From assembly GCF_041261445.1 (NCBI RefSeq), contig NZ_JBGCCU010000031.1:1-64000 (forward strand): a DNA stretch of 64,000 nt, in the 5' to 3' direction. This DNA is from Catenulispora sp. EB89. GTDB lineage: Bacteria; Actinomycetota; Actinomycetes; Streptomycetales; Catenulisporaceae. Position numbers and translations under genes: made by a program. Under the pieces are notes generated by a model. It was not told the origin of the DNA. It did no database searches and saw only the letters and a list, made by a program, of their open reading frames with translations. Positions 11,401-18,435 of this stretch are shown here, piece by piece (the stretch's first letter is position 1; each line of letters starts with the position of its first letter).

Positions 11401-14253
11401 GCGCACCACCTGTGGGACGGCAGCCGCGGTCCGTACCTCGGCAAGGGAAGCGTCACCGTCCGGCCGAACGGCGACGTCGTCCTGGTCGGCGAGGACAAGA
11501 AGCCCTTCTACCTCAAGGAGAACCTCGGCGACGGCCGGTTCGTGGAGGTGTTCCGCGCGCTGGACGGAAAACGCCACTGGTTCGAGTGGAAGGGCGACGG
11601 GCCGGACCGGGAGCTGCTGTTCAGCGGCAAGCGCATCTTCGAGACCAACGCCGACGGCGCCGTCTACAAGGACCTCTACCAGAACGGCCACATCGCCCGC
11701 GACTACCGCGTCACGCTCGACAAGGGCCTGATCCGCGCCGAGCGCGGCCTCGGGGACCAGCGCGGCCTGTGGGTCTGGAACCGCTACGACAAGGACGGGA
11801 ACTTCGTCGCCAAGGGCATCCGCGAATATCAGGGCTCCGCGTGGAAGGACACCCTGACGTTCGGCGAGGCGGGGGCGAAGACCGAGGTGGTCGTCGCCAA
11901 GCAGTGGAGCATGTGGTTCACCAAGTGGGGCCACGCGGCGCACTTCCGCGAGCACACCATCGACATCAAGGACGGCAAGCTCGGCGATCCGCTCAAGACC
12001 ATGCACACCTACAAGGAGATCTCGCCGCAGGACAAGGAGACCGGCTCCAGCGAGTTCATCGGCGAGAACCGGATCCTGGTGCTCCAGCGGGTCTCCGAGC
12101 AGCGCATCCCGACCTGGTTCGCCCGGTGGTTCGCCGAGATCGACGTCCCCAACCGGGGTTTGTTCGGCGGGGTGTCCGGCGTGGACAGCCGGTTCCAGAT
12201 CTACGCCTGGACCGAGCACGAGATCGTGCCCGCCGGCAAGCCGCTCGGCGCGCCGATCCAGCGGGCCGGCGGCATGCGCGTGGCGATCCCGGACGGCTCC
12301 ACGTTCGACTTCGTCACGGTCGCCGCGGCCGGCGGCAAGGACACCGGCGTGCTGGTGCGCGCGGTCGTGAAGCTGGACGACGGCAGCAAGCTGGAGGTCG
12401 GCCGCGACCTGGACAGCGGCAAGTGGGCCTCGCTCGCCGGCGGCGTGCCGGCGGTGGACGGCCGCACGCTGAACTGGCGGCAGGTCGGTTCCGACAAGAA
12501 GGTGATCAGCCAGGGCGTGCGGACGTTCGGGCCGGGCCATCAGTGGACGGACACGCTCGGCGACGAGGCCAAGACGATCGTCCGCTCGACCGACGACCTC
12601 GGCCGGGTCACGTACAACCTCGGCCGCGACACCTCGCTCACCCGCGATCCGATCGGCCTGATCACCAAGCGCACCGACAGCTTCCCCAGGGTCGGCGGCA
12701 AGGGCGAGATCGTCGCCGGGAGCGGGAACCCGCTGTCCGGGAAGTGGAAGTGGGAGGTCACCGGCGCCGACGGCACTGTGGCCGGCGGCCTGCGGTTCCC
12801 GTTCCGCAGCCATCCGGACCTGGGCAGCTGGGACGACTCGTTCGTCGACTTCCAGAAGGTCGACGGGATCTCCAAGGTGGTGCCGATCCGGGAGATCCGC
12901 GCCCTGGACAAGGGCCGCGGCCTGGCCGCGTACAAGGTCGGAGACGTCTGGCACAGCGACATCCGCGGCCTGGACGGCGCGGTGAAGGCCGACAGCCACG
13001 CGATCCGGCAGTGGAAGGCGGACGACGGCACGTGGGGTGCGAACCCCAAGCCCGGAACCGACATGCAGCCGTGGCGCGACGTTCCCGAGTCGGCGCATGG
13101 GAACCTCGTCGATCCGCCGGTGCTGCGCACGGTCGTGGACGGCAAGGTCCGGCTCTACGACATCAAGGACGGAACCCCCGAGGCCAACATCTGGTCCGAG
13201 TTCGACCACGGCGGCGGCTTCCGGGCGAAGAAGCTCGTCGGCGTCACGCCCGGCGGCAAGGAGATCTACCGCGAGACCCACGCCGCCACCGGTCAGTGGA
13301 TCGAGACCCTGGCCGACGGAACGCGGATCCGCTACCGCTCCCTCAACGGTTTCATCAACACCCGGGACACCTTCGGGCGCTGGAGCGTCCGGCCCGACTT
13401 CGAGATCTCCGGCCGCTGGAAGACCGGCGGACGCGAGTACGAGTTCAAGGGCGCGGGCACCGAGTTCCGCGGCTACAACCGGATGTGGCGCGAGCCGAAC
13501 CGGCTCCAGTACCGGGGCATCGACGGTGTCGACGGCAAGTTCGTGAACCCGAACTGGCTCAAGGCCCAGAAGGTGCTTCTGGACTTCCTGCAGGACTACA
13601 CCTTCGACGTCATCGCCAACATCCTGATCACCGGGGCGGTCAACAACTGGAACTTCTCGCCGGCGGACTGGGGGAAGATCTTCGCCGGCGGCGCTGTGGG
13701 TTCGGGTGTGAAGGGTGCCTCCAACGCGCTCCAGGAGACGCTGCTGAAGAAGTTCAAGGACGGCGTCGGGAATGTGGACAGCGGCAAGTTCTGGGGTCGT
13801 GCCCCGTACAACCACGACAAGACGTGGGACAACGAGTGGGCCGGCAACGAGAACCCGCGGCGCTGGCGCTCGGGCCTGTACGACTACGGCGTCAACAACC
13901 TGCTGACCAGTGCCATCGGCGGCTTCGTCTCCACAGCGTTCACCTCGACGGTGTTCGGGATCGGGCCGCACCACATCACGGTGTCCGGCCTGCAGTCCCT
14001 GGAGGCCGGCGGGCTGGGCATGGCCGGGGCGCTGACCGGCGGGCTGCTGGCCGTGGGGCCGCGGACCATGCTGCACCAACTAGGCTCGGGCCGTTACTTC
14101 CACCAGGGCGGGATCCCGGATCTGTTGATCACCTTCGGCGAGAAGACTTTCGAGAAGTGGTTCATCGGTGATGTGCTTAGCCCGGCGCTGCATCTGAAGA
14201 TCACGCCTCCGCCGCCGATACTGGGGACCGGCCAGGGACCATGGAACGGATGA
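2440..14253 (+). CDS. Giant WXG-domain protein with YopT-like protease
   Basis: This 3937-residue protein starts at GTG behind CCGGAGGAGG. Residues 1-150 form a WXG100/LXG-like helical domain with Trp56-Thr-Gly58. Hydrophobic segments follow at about 168-235. A long helical region (about 650-1600) has recurring modules, including two WLxxExxNGDVF segments about 420 residues apart. A module of about 190 residues occurs twice (about 1800-1990 and 2432-2637), each copy with a His and a Cys 42 residues apart after beta-strands. Residues 2705-2845 match the C58 (YopT/AvrPphB) protease layout: Cys2716 in GQFCGYLSVHWL, His2819 in GGHSMAAVL and Asp2835 in VRVFDPDQG. A KVTDVP-repeat linker, a Trp/Asp/Gly-rich beta-type region and a Gly-rich hydrophobic C-terminus complete it. 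By family knowledge, WXG/LXG N-termini route polymorphic toxins to type VII secretion. A secreted or surface protease effector is inferred. NCBI annotates some giant Streptomyces proteins as lonely-Cys proteins, and this may belong to them. Confidence 0.85.
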   Translation: MARPTDWSKLGLDSDPTPGSQDTMAALAKILDTVQGQVDEMESTITAIVNNVAGGWTGKTADALRGQISDQLQKFFRGLQQCFDEAAPAMHTFISALAQHQADADTALTKALGLPDKDPGLAQYKQAATQAGSDLTAAGNTASSAIDDAVSRLASALTPSEIFWEAFQWLALILGVVGLIFGGPLAILAWLANIALFIKTIVDFAHGDTNFLGLFLSFLGIIAPMTKGIGGDLANLIKGGFGKIINGVDKFGGTIGNLFTDVKTLFIDFSTIGVLGSIKVIGVLGMKAGLWVFDKILTFPNVITKIGALAFEKFTNIDQYLISGLKFLGDGFGKGIDFVLTEIGTGRFVRLFLPVTKDEFTALNFGGALWRSFERTFPGIVPMNKVLDDQFTLFQLTKSLNLPADAIAKMTLNLKTMHDFNPAHGINYVPMPNGTLFVPEKFLTSIKLNDISTIDSLIKPNLLDPHFNAGNLDNLGKIDPHFDIGNLDNLGTFNKIGSGNLSTVTVHGLEQLDGFKPIEITNLAHADSIAVVKIGDSISLTGVEKEIAVAKLPTFTGADHIATVDVHEQVPRVEISAAATAEAVPIHDVLSLVKNVEVAGGNLAEHNLADLGTLNTSIDHSLAGQAGALHGLGAENIAVRAEPIGSLHDVVGVGGLTADHLAVAKQAFDHQISTFAGKIAPDVLDKMGTDFLTQIKDVHSGWRDPRMVDPRLSEFQVNRLIDNLPKQFTKEFERAGWIDDLGKGVKDDPGYLKLSLDAKAKFDQEIATRVGSGFDRVWSAKNAAFGDGTDLPALKLALAADLRTALGKALERDDWMRKAGAAFEHGLGENAGIAGKLPPAELAKFRQEFLSTADKIFQDAKANKLTFTADVQDGLAGALTHDMHSKLADQIARISKINSNGLKGRAIASDWAAANPHEAALVGDSGIQRLLHDLSGDLRKIPPGSRPQIFNQVLKNFEGKLAFEADLRTVLADAAHAFHGAPEDAAKFRENTVLDFLSGHPLPNGMPHGMTPDVAKDWLSWEKDNGDVFGSTLSQLHPVDKTAAWSQARIDLAKDVQPKIQLEKQIAPKITAALDHFDTKLDKWAEDHGSVSIANLKAWRDEFDKALRDAGPAVLHDPPAFDRLTKDLLDGLDHRLGSEPEVAALKGQADIRFQDAVKDWAAKTGGTPSFFGFTKLTEDFQAHIGDLIGAARHGLGDGGGLDVAKFAKGLDDHIAGIGAKLDKEAGLGHLEADAFEKAYGGWLGHDVPLADGFSADRLTDLASEFRSISRTLTDHLGADEAKPIIDDLASRLPERFDLELRGLSRIDAADDAFTHGLQDWHSPAGMRGLTDPEIGQVRTEFTADAKELTKVPDTFWTGARLDAKQIRAVVAGWDSRLGDLAAAVPGRLNFEAHLLDELSHASELLGDGAKYDHIVQDFRQDFTHQFHDVWGNGRNADDWLAKEQRNGDVFTNGPGVQIPKTSLELRPLDSHPVAPDPRPQNVAGTWGRPVDLSAWDRAWHHEVDAMFSGNGILSLGTVKDGVATGGNKAITRMFNDTKFGDAAKVQLQTDLDALHKSLADPEVSSAAARPLLQNLFDHNLKGDTRASKFPVSALNDALESLNAKLLAEVHGGNSGLHPWPFDGSAKKPDYVVAGPDGKVPKPGENGFGGTEDTFFNSVTHVGDHLRYNSVKDFADVGKGVRSAVDSKLKAYGDKQVRVVVDLTKAPGLEAAPGRDLTALIGHVTDAYTGGAAWDGPTRLIQSDLIVPGHFLGQPDPAVLSFRFRSDGLVYLDSAGAGWGHVAELGDHAPADAHPAVDVPSLDGGIFLHPDLPGGGRILPGGLLLSNQAKDLALASKLPKYDGAFLLVTHFDDVRGQAHVNDVPVPHGLVGGYFRSGLLPWRDGQLIVVVGCGAEDLAAALRTELHTPTVGETHDFVTTHDGFTYTGPESWSEHGPDVRTSQPDWRPTPDVLEAGPHDDGGARFKLFLPGDLETEPYRLGSDFGQAMRRLGFDPSSSVSNLDYLGKLAKFEDGPSAVKAGLQAFADKVFAAHLPPTESLKTALTDLGRPTGIGVDWKSGGVPIDQDLRTYLRDLADLEAKSPDGARDWRLTGLKQDPDLGPAFKDHLFPDGVPPQRLYVGHSDVGPDGGPVAGHDFVDVISRIERGTTPSVDIVHVGQDYLDHWTGALSDGRGVQELKAKFGAAGAAEIEVVRFDDLGKPGSKLGTLSTGVGDGVHIRLTLVGTAATFKPLLKAGEPLVLVAGGKSAADALSAGKALLYQGADHVGAVGAAGEAHFLDQLAHWGTAIGGKYSPMTNMLYAFGKQDLFKDTSDPARLRIVADLAKNDLHLAPWREFSDLMAVGHDANVAQLGQFSRKIWEQGAAGAEIKDAVKKLTGLASPTLKDLDAFEKRISGLVGTTGKWSADAGKDIDDLIRRMHDLSLDDADVIDVMEVEHTPTGAYVQDNKFFHPDLPGHGYVLHDSLLLSNRPADLRLSDGVPRYDGVFRLMTHFEKPTDELFVNGTRLPAELAHDFLTSGVTDWRPGMPILVVGCGAEGVADLLRTRLQVATVGATQDINALDDHALFTFTGDIGAGKNVVDEPLSSHGFWTDPPKDLTGAPVADGKSSFKLFLPGDAEHGISYPLGSDLVRAMNLLGLRRTDMPALEKLDLDMIDATTSSWAHDLHLQIGGRDYRVTVRDDELNPALQNPWLIIPNLDHDLHLQVGRNDGAGTPLGQFCGYLSVHWLTQTDHSLPLGFKDLGGFRDDAVRTVTGWMTGAHGPDGIAAIDSHAVRALSGGRPAVQLGLTDFTHQLDDLPGGTRIVYSTNGRAVDDGFQVLGGHSMAAVLEDGGGVRVFDPDQGHGLIHFPDRQSFLDDPFTQRATTFVVEDKVVTPAPASTSPTHTPPDTTVTKVTDVPKVTDVPEVAKVETVFDVDPLTHNPWATPDPATVVAKFTAFVDAVRDIRPPHPVNPWRQITVLGRDGKPTGEVYAVDDLNGRWAKLGVADSVDAHHLWDGSRGPYLGKGSVTVRPNGDVVLVGEDKKPFYLKENLGDGRFVEVFRALDGKRHWFEWKGDGPDRELLFSGKRIFETNADGAVYKDLYQNGHIARDYRVTLDKGLIRAERGLGDQRGLWVWNRYDKDGNFVAKGIREYQGSAWKDTLTFGEAGAKTEVVVAKQWSMWFTKWGHAAHFREHTIDIKDGKLGDPLKTMHTYKEISPQDKETGSSEFIGENRILVLQRVSEQRIPTWFARWFAEIDVPNRGLFGGVSGVDSRFQIYAWTEHEIVPAGKPLGAPIQRAGGMRVAIPDGSTFDFVTVAAAGGKDTGVLVRAVVKLDDGSKLEVGRDLDSGKWASLAGGVPAVDGRTLNWRQVGSDKKVISQGVRTFGPGHQWTDTLGDEAKTIVRSTDDLGRVTYNLGRDTSLTRDPIGLITKRTDSFPRVGGKGEIVAGSGNPLSGKWKWEVTGADGTVAGGLRFPFRSHPDLGSWDDSFVDFQKVDGISKVVPIREIRALDKGRGLAAYKVGDVWHSDIRGLDGAVKADSHAIRQWKADDGTWGANPKPGTDMQPWRDVPESAHGNLVDPPVLRTVVDGKVRLYDIKDGTPEANIWSEFDHGGGFRAKKLVGVTPGGKEIYRETHAATGQWIETLADGTRIRYRSLNGFINTRDTFGRWSVRPDFEISGRWKTGGREYEFKGAGTEFRGYNRMWREPNRLQYRGIDGVDGKFVNPNWLKAQKVLLDFLQDYTFDVIANILITGAVNNWNFSPADWGKIFAGGAVGSGVKGASNALQETLLKKFKDGVGNVDSGKFWGRAPYNHDKTWDNEWAGNENPRRWRSGLYDYGVNNLLTSAIGGFVSTAFTSTVFGIGPHHITVSGLQSLEAGGLGMAGALTGGLLAVGPRTMLHQLGSGRYFHQGGIPDLLITFGEKTFEKWFIGDVLSPALHLKITPPPPILGTGQGPWNG
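7837..8420 (+). repeat. Internal protein module, copy 1
   Basis: First copy of a module of about 190 residues within the giant protein. Landmarks shared with copy 2 are FLHPDLPG, LLLSN, PKYDG, LVTHFD with His1849, VVGCGAE with Cys1891, FKLFLPGD and LGSD. The order of strand-His then strand-Cys resembles clan CD peptidases. Confidence 0.75.
9733..10350 (+). repeat. Internal protein module, copy 2
   Basis: Second copy of the module, about 640 residues after the first. It keeps FFHPDLPG, LLLSN, PRYDG, LMTHFE with His2489, VVGCGAE with Cys2531, FKLFLPGD and LGSD. His-Cys spacing (42) is identical in both copies while the surrounding sequence has diverged strongly. That suggests selection on those residues. 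Confidence 0.75.
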
Positions 14254-14257
14254 CCAA

Positions 14258-16936
14258 GTGACAGACCCGATACGCGTCTCGGCCCGGGGCCGGGGCGACG
14301 GCGCCGTCGATGCGGCTCTGCGGACCGCGAAGCCGGGCGCGGTGCTCGTGCTGGAGGCCGGGGAGTATCGCGAGAACCTGGTGTTGGACCGGCCGCTGAG
14401 CATTGTCGCGGCGGCCGGGGTGCGGGCCGGGCAGATCGTGATCAGGGGTGTCGCCGGGTCTGAGCGTGCGGTGTTGACGGTCTCGGCGGACGTGCGGGTG
14501 TGGGGGATCACCATCGATGCCGGGGATGGGGCTACCGGGGCCGGAGGCGGGGCTGGAGCTGCCGGAGCCGGAGGCGGAGCTGCCGGAGGCGGAGCCGGGG
14601 CTGTTGGCGCCGGGAGTGGGGACGGCGCCGGGGGCGGGAACGTGGCCGGCCGGGCTGGAGGCGGTAGCGGCGTGGCGGTGAGCGTCACGGCTGGGGCCGC
14701 CGAGTTCGGGCGCTGCGAGGTCCTCAGGGGGCGGATCGAGGTGTCGGGCGATGCCGCGCCGATGCTCCGGGACTGCACCGTCTCCGAGAGCCCGGCGGTG
14801 GGTGTGCTGGCCGCCGACCGCAGCCAGGTCACCCTCGAACGGTGCCAGATCCGGGACGGCGAGGCGATCGGCGTGGCAGGGCTCGACGATGCCGTGCTGC
14901 GGATTTCGGAGTCGGGCGTCAGCGGCTGCGGCGGGATCGGGTTGCGGTTGTTGGGGAACGCGTCCGCTCAGGTGCGGAAGTCGAGCTTCGAACGGATCGG
15001 GGAGGCCGCGGTCCAGGTCGAGGAGGCGGCCCGGCTGACGATGGCCGGGACCCGGGTCGAGGGGACCGGGCGTACCGGGGTGTTCGCCGGGGGTACCGCG
15101 ACTCTCGAGCTGACGGACTGCGAGGTCGCGGAGACGCGCGGCAGCGGTATCGCCTATCGGTTGCAGTCGAGTGGCTCGGTGTCGGGGACCACGGTGCGGG
15201 ACACGACCGGCAACGGGGTCATCGCCGGCGGCGACGCCGAGGTGCGGCTCGTCGGCTGCACGGTGGAGCGGTCGGCGTTCAGCGCTGTCCACGCGGACGG
15301 CCGGGCCACGCTCGGCGTCGAGGACTGCCACGTCTCCGACACGCCCGAGCACGGGATCAGGGTGACCGGCCGGGCGCTGCTGCGGGTCGAGGGCGGCACG
15401 GTGTCCGGGGCCGCGATGAGCGGGATCCATCTGGAGGGGGACAGCGACGCGGAGGTGTCGGGGTGCGAGATCTCCGGGTCGCGGGTCGGGGCGGCGATTC
15501 AGACGAGTCGCAGGCCTCTGTTCCGCGAGGTCGGGGTCAGGGACACCGAGAGCTCCGGCTTCGAGATTGGTAAGCGGAGCAACCCGATCCTGTCCTCGTG
15601 CCGCGTCGCCGAGGCCGGCTCGGCGGGGATCTTCGTCGATGCCGGCAGCGCGGCCCGGATCGAGGACTGCGAGATCAGTGATCCGGCCGGCAGCGGCGTC
15701 GTGGTGTGGGCCGACGCTTCGCCGATCGTGACCGGGCTGACAGTCTCGGGTGCGGGGAAGAACGGCGTGTACGTCAAGGACGGCGGGCACGGGATCTTCG
15801 ACCGGTGCACCGTTTCGGCGTCGGAGTTCCCGGCGCTGCACGTGGGGGCCGACGCCGATCCGGTGTTCCGGCTGTGCCGGATCCGGGACGTGGGGGAGGA
15901 CCTGGCGCTCGGGGAGAACGCGCGGCCGGTGTTCGAGGACTGCGTCGTCGAGAACGTGAAGATCTCGACGATGCCCGCTGCCGGGGAGCCTTCGGCTTCG
16001 CGGGCCGGCCGGGCGGGTTCCGGTGGCGGCGGTGGCTCGGCGGTGGCGGTCGCCGGAGCGGGCGGTTCTTCCGGAGTAATCGGCGCCGAAGACGCGGAGG
16101 GCGCCGACGTCGAAGCGTCCGGCCCCGAGACCATCGACGACCTGCTCGGCGAACTGAACTCCCTGATCGGCCTGGCCCGCGTGAAGCAGGACGTGGCGGC
16201 GCTGATCAACCTGATGCGCATGGTGAAGCGCCGCACCGAGGCAGGCCTGGCCCCGCCTCCCCTGAGCCGGCACCTGGTCTTCGCCGGAAACCCCGGCACC
16301 GGCAAGACGACCGTGGCCCGCCTGTACGGCAGGATCCTGACGGTCCTGGGCATGCTGGAGTCCGGCCACCTGGTCGAGGCCGACCGCGGTGCCCTCGTCG
16401 GCGAGTACGTCGGCCACACCGCCCCGAAGACCACAGCCGTCTTCCGCCGGGCGCTCGGCGGCGTGCTGTTCATCGACGAGGCCTACGCCCTGGTCCCGGC
16501 AGGCATGTCGAACGACTTCGGCCAGGAGGCGATCGCCACCCTGGTGAAGCTGATGGAGGACCACCGCGACGACGTGGTGGTGATCGTCGCGGGCTACCCG
16601 GAGGACATGAACAGGTTCATCTCGGTGAACCCGGGCCTGGCCTCCCGCTTCTCCCGCACCCTGACATTCGACGACTACACCCCCGACGAACTCGTGGAGA
16701 TCGTCGGCCATCAGACCGAGGCACACCAGTACGAGCTGACCCTGGCCGCCAAGGCGGCGCTCGCGGCCTACTTCTCGACAGTGCAGAAGGGCGCCGGCTT
16801 CGGCAACGGTCGCGCGGCGCGCCAGGTGTTCCAGAAGATGACGGAGCTGCACGCCATGCGCGTCGCCGCGATGGATGGGGACGACGTGAGCGCGGAGGAC
16901 CTGTTCCACCTGCGGGCGGAGGACGTGCCCGGCTGA
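14258..16936 (+). CDS. Beta-helix and CbxX/SpoVK AAA+ ATPase fusion
   Basis: This 892-residue protein starts at GTG 4 bases after the giant gene's stop, so the two are very likely translationally coupled. Residues 1-570 are right-handed parallel beta-helix repeats (recurring short strands ending in C-V-x-x-S/T and G-I turns), interrupted at about 87-140 by a Gly/Ala low-complexity insert. After a second Gly-rich linker (about 578-620), residues 625-890 are an AAA+ domain of the CbxX/CfqX/SpoVK class. It has Walker A GNPGTGKT at 677-684, Walker B LFIDEA with Asp740/Glu741, and a downstream SRFSRTL arginine segment. EccA of ESX systems has the same class of ATPase behind TPRs. Here the beta-helix replaces the TPRs. 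A chaperone-like unfoldase that handles the giant substrate is inferred. Confidence 0.85.
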   Translation: MTDPIRVSARGRGDGAVDAALRTAKPGAVLVLEAGEYRENLVLDRPLSIVAAAGVRAGQIVIRGVAGSERAVLTVSADVRVWGITIDAGDGATGAGGGAGAAGAGGGAAGGGAGAVGAGSGDGAGGGNVAGRAGGGSGVAVSVTAGAAEFGRCEVLRGRIEVSGDAAPMLRDCTVSESPAVGVLAADRSQVTLERCQIRDGEAIGVAGLDDAVLRISESGVSGCGGIGLRLLGNASAQVRKSSFERIGEAAVQVEEAARLTMAGTRVEGTGRTGVFAGGTATLELTDCEVAETRGSGIAYRLQSSGSVSGTTVRDTTGNGVIAGGDAEVRLVGCTVERSAFSAVHADGRATLGVEDCHVSDTPEHGIRVTGRALLRVEGGTVSGAAMSGIHLEGDSDAEVSGCEISGSRVGAAIQTSRRPLFREVGVRDTESSGFEIGKRSNPILSSCRVAEAGSAGIFVDAGSAARIEDCEISDPAGSGVVVWADASPIVTGLTVSGAGKNGVYVKDGGHGIFDRCTVSASEFPALHVGADADPVFRLCRIRDVGEDLALGENARPVFEDCVVENVKISTMPAAGEPSASRAGRAGSGGGGGSAVAVAGAGGSSGVIGAEDAEGADVEASGPETIDDLLGELNSLIGLARVKQDVAALINLMRMVKRRTEAGLAPPPLSRHLVFAGNPGTGKTTVARLYGRILTVLGMLESGHLVEADRGALVGEYVGHTAPKTTAVFRRALGGVLFIDEAYALVPAGMSNDFGQEAIATLVKLMEDHRDDVVVIVAGYPEDMNRFISVNPGLASRFSRTLTFDDYTPDELVEIVGHQTEAHQYELTLAAKAALAAYFSTVQKGAGFGNGRAARQVFQKMTELHAMRVAAMDGDDVSAEDLFHLRAEDVPG

Positions 16937-16974
16937 GCGGTGCGGCTCCGTACCGTTTTGACCAGATGCGCTGC

Positions 16975-17200
16975 TGGCCGTGCTGCTCGGCGTGACCGAG
17001 ACGGAACTGCCGGCTTTCACCCACGGACTGCCCGAACTGTTCGCCGCCCAAGGACCTGGCTGCCGCGACCGCGCTGGCCGAGTTCCTGGACCTGCTGGCC
17101 CGCGCCGCCGGGCATGAGCCCGGCAAACGGGAGGGCCAGGACGAGCCTCAGGACTGGGCCACTGGCCGCGAGACTCGCCTCCGACGGGAACCGACAGCCG
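16975..17200 (+). pseudogene. Possible degraded P450 fragment
   Basis: No intact gene lies between 16937 and 17235. One frame near 16975-17040 reads ALLAVLLGVTETELPAFTHG, and after a frame change at about 17045 another reads KDLAAATALAEFLDLLARAA. Together they resemble the central cytochrome P450 segment (LLGVP...F...L...YL..L...R), with most of the gene missing. The match is short and weak, so this may equally be chance. Confidence 0.2.
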
Positions 17201-17235
17201 GCACCACCAGACCGGTGACCCGGATGGCCGCAGGT

Positions 17236-17649
17236 TCACCTCAGTTTGATCGTGAGACCCTCGAGTTGAGCGGAGGCGAGGACGGTGAACGAGGCCGTGG
17301 AACCCTCGTCCACGAACGTGTTGGTGCCGTCGGCCGCGGCGCGCGTCGTCGCGACGGAGGCGCTCGTGGCCGGGAGGGTCACCTCGATCGGGGCGTCCGA
17401 CAGCGGGAACGGGTCATTGGTGATCGTCACGCTGGCAGAGGTGGCCGGCGGTGTGACGGTGACGGTGTCACCGGCGCCGAGCAGCGTCAGGTCGTCGAAG
17501 CCGGTCTGGTGGCCGGCGGCGTCGAAGAAGGTGATCTGGACCTCGGCCTCGTCGATGAGCGCCGCGTGCGCAGGAGCCGCCAGAGCCAGTGGTGCGGCGG
17601 CTAGCCCCGTCACGCAGATGGCAGCGACGATTCTGGACTGGACAGACAC
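17236..17649 (-). CDS. Secreted hypothetical protein
   Basis: This 137-residue protein has a classical signal peptide: basic start, hydrophobic stretch AAICVTGLAAAPLALA, cleavage probably after AHA near residue 29. The mature part is about 108 residues, Thr/Ala/Asp-rich, with alternating strands and no cysteine, which suggests a small beta-sandwich exported by Sec. It starts at GTG with GAGAGG upstream. It stands alone between a possible P450 remnant and the ML-domain gene. I do not recognise the family. Confidence 0.7.
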   Translation of the reverse strand: MSVQSRIVAAICVTGLAAAPLALAAPAHAALIDEAEVQITFFDAAGHQTGFDDLTLLGAGDTVTVTPPATSASVTITNDPFPLSDAPIEVTLPATSASVATTRAAADGTNTFVDEGSTASFTVLASAQLEGLTIKLR

Positions 17650-17902
17650 GGGCGCGCACCTCTCAAGGAACTGTCAACGGTAAGGCGGGGCTGCCGCCCA
17701 ACCCCACCTTCCCGACCCCGGTACCGGCAAAACGGCCGAAAACCCACAACCCATCACGACCCGCCGACCGTGCGGATCTCCGACACGAGGTTCCGCGACG
17801 ACCTCGGCGACAACGCGTACGCATCGCTCGGCCCCTGGCGGAGCATGCCTGCCGCCGCTGGGGCAGCTGAACCCGTGCGTGCGCGAAACGTACGGAAGTC
17901 CG

Positions 17903-18280
17903 CTACCCGACGACGAACTCGACCTGCTGGCAGGCCAGCTCCGTCCCGTCCTTCGCGGAGACGGTGATCGTGCCCTTCCAGGTTCCACGCGGCGGCTGGA
18001 TGTCGAGCGTCGTGGGGAACACGAGCTCGACCGGGCCGGGGCCCTTGGGCGTCGGCTGACCGTCCAGCAGTTCCGTCCACGTGAACGTCTCGTTGACGAG
18101 GGCGATGAGGCCGAACTTCAGCACCAGGCGGCCGGTGGTCCCGTCGCCCGGCAGCTTTGTCAGATCTCCCCCGAGGATGAATCGCAGCTCCTTGCCGCTT
18201 ACTGGCGGGTCGGGCCGCATCGCGGTTGAGGTGACGTGCAGCATGCCAGCCGAAGCGCCGCAGTCCGTGAAGGTCGCCAT
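17903..18280 (-). CDS. ML-domain (MD-2/NPC2-like) lipid-binding protein
   Basis: The 125-residue product matches the ML fold over its whole length. It has FTDCG at the start, a RPDPPVSGKEL segment, a central LVLKFGLIALVNETFT strand pair resembling the fungal phosphatidylglycerol/phosphatidylinositol transfer protein pattern (VKYGLI), a PPRGTWKGTITV strand, and a final CQQVEF with the second cysteine. The two cysteines sit where ML proteins form their first-to-last disulfide. ML proteins bind lipids or sterols and are mainly eukaryotic and secreted. No signal peptide is visible here. I chose the ATG at 18278-18280, which has GGTAGGG upstream. A GTG six codons earlier is possible. Function is inferred from fold only. 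Confidence 0.7.
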   Translation of the reverse strand: MATFTDCGASAGMLHVTSTAMRPDPPVSGKELRFILGGDLTKLPGDGTTGRLVLKFGLIALVNETFTWTELLDGQPTPKGPGPVELVFPTTLDIQPPRGTWKGTITVSAKDGTELACQQVEFVVG

Positions 18281-18435
18281 GTCGACAACCCTACCCACCA
18301 GGAAATAGCCTCTATGAGATTCCTGAGATGCTAAACCGCCCCAACGAGTGAAGCCGTTGGCCGAGGTTGCACAGGGTTCCCACCGTCCCCGGCACAGGGG
18401 AGGCCTTCTGGTCCGAGCAGGCTCCTACGCCTCGA

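Noticed and set aside
11071-14079. 1002-codon minus-strand frame under the 3' part of the giant gene
   Set aside because: Shadow of the giant gene. No recognisable domain, poor ribosome site and antisense composition.
14201-17239. 1012-codon minus-strand frame under the AAA/beta-helix gene
   Set aside because: Antisense composition. The plus-strand product has intact Walker motifs.
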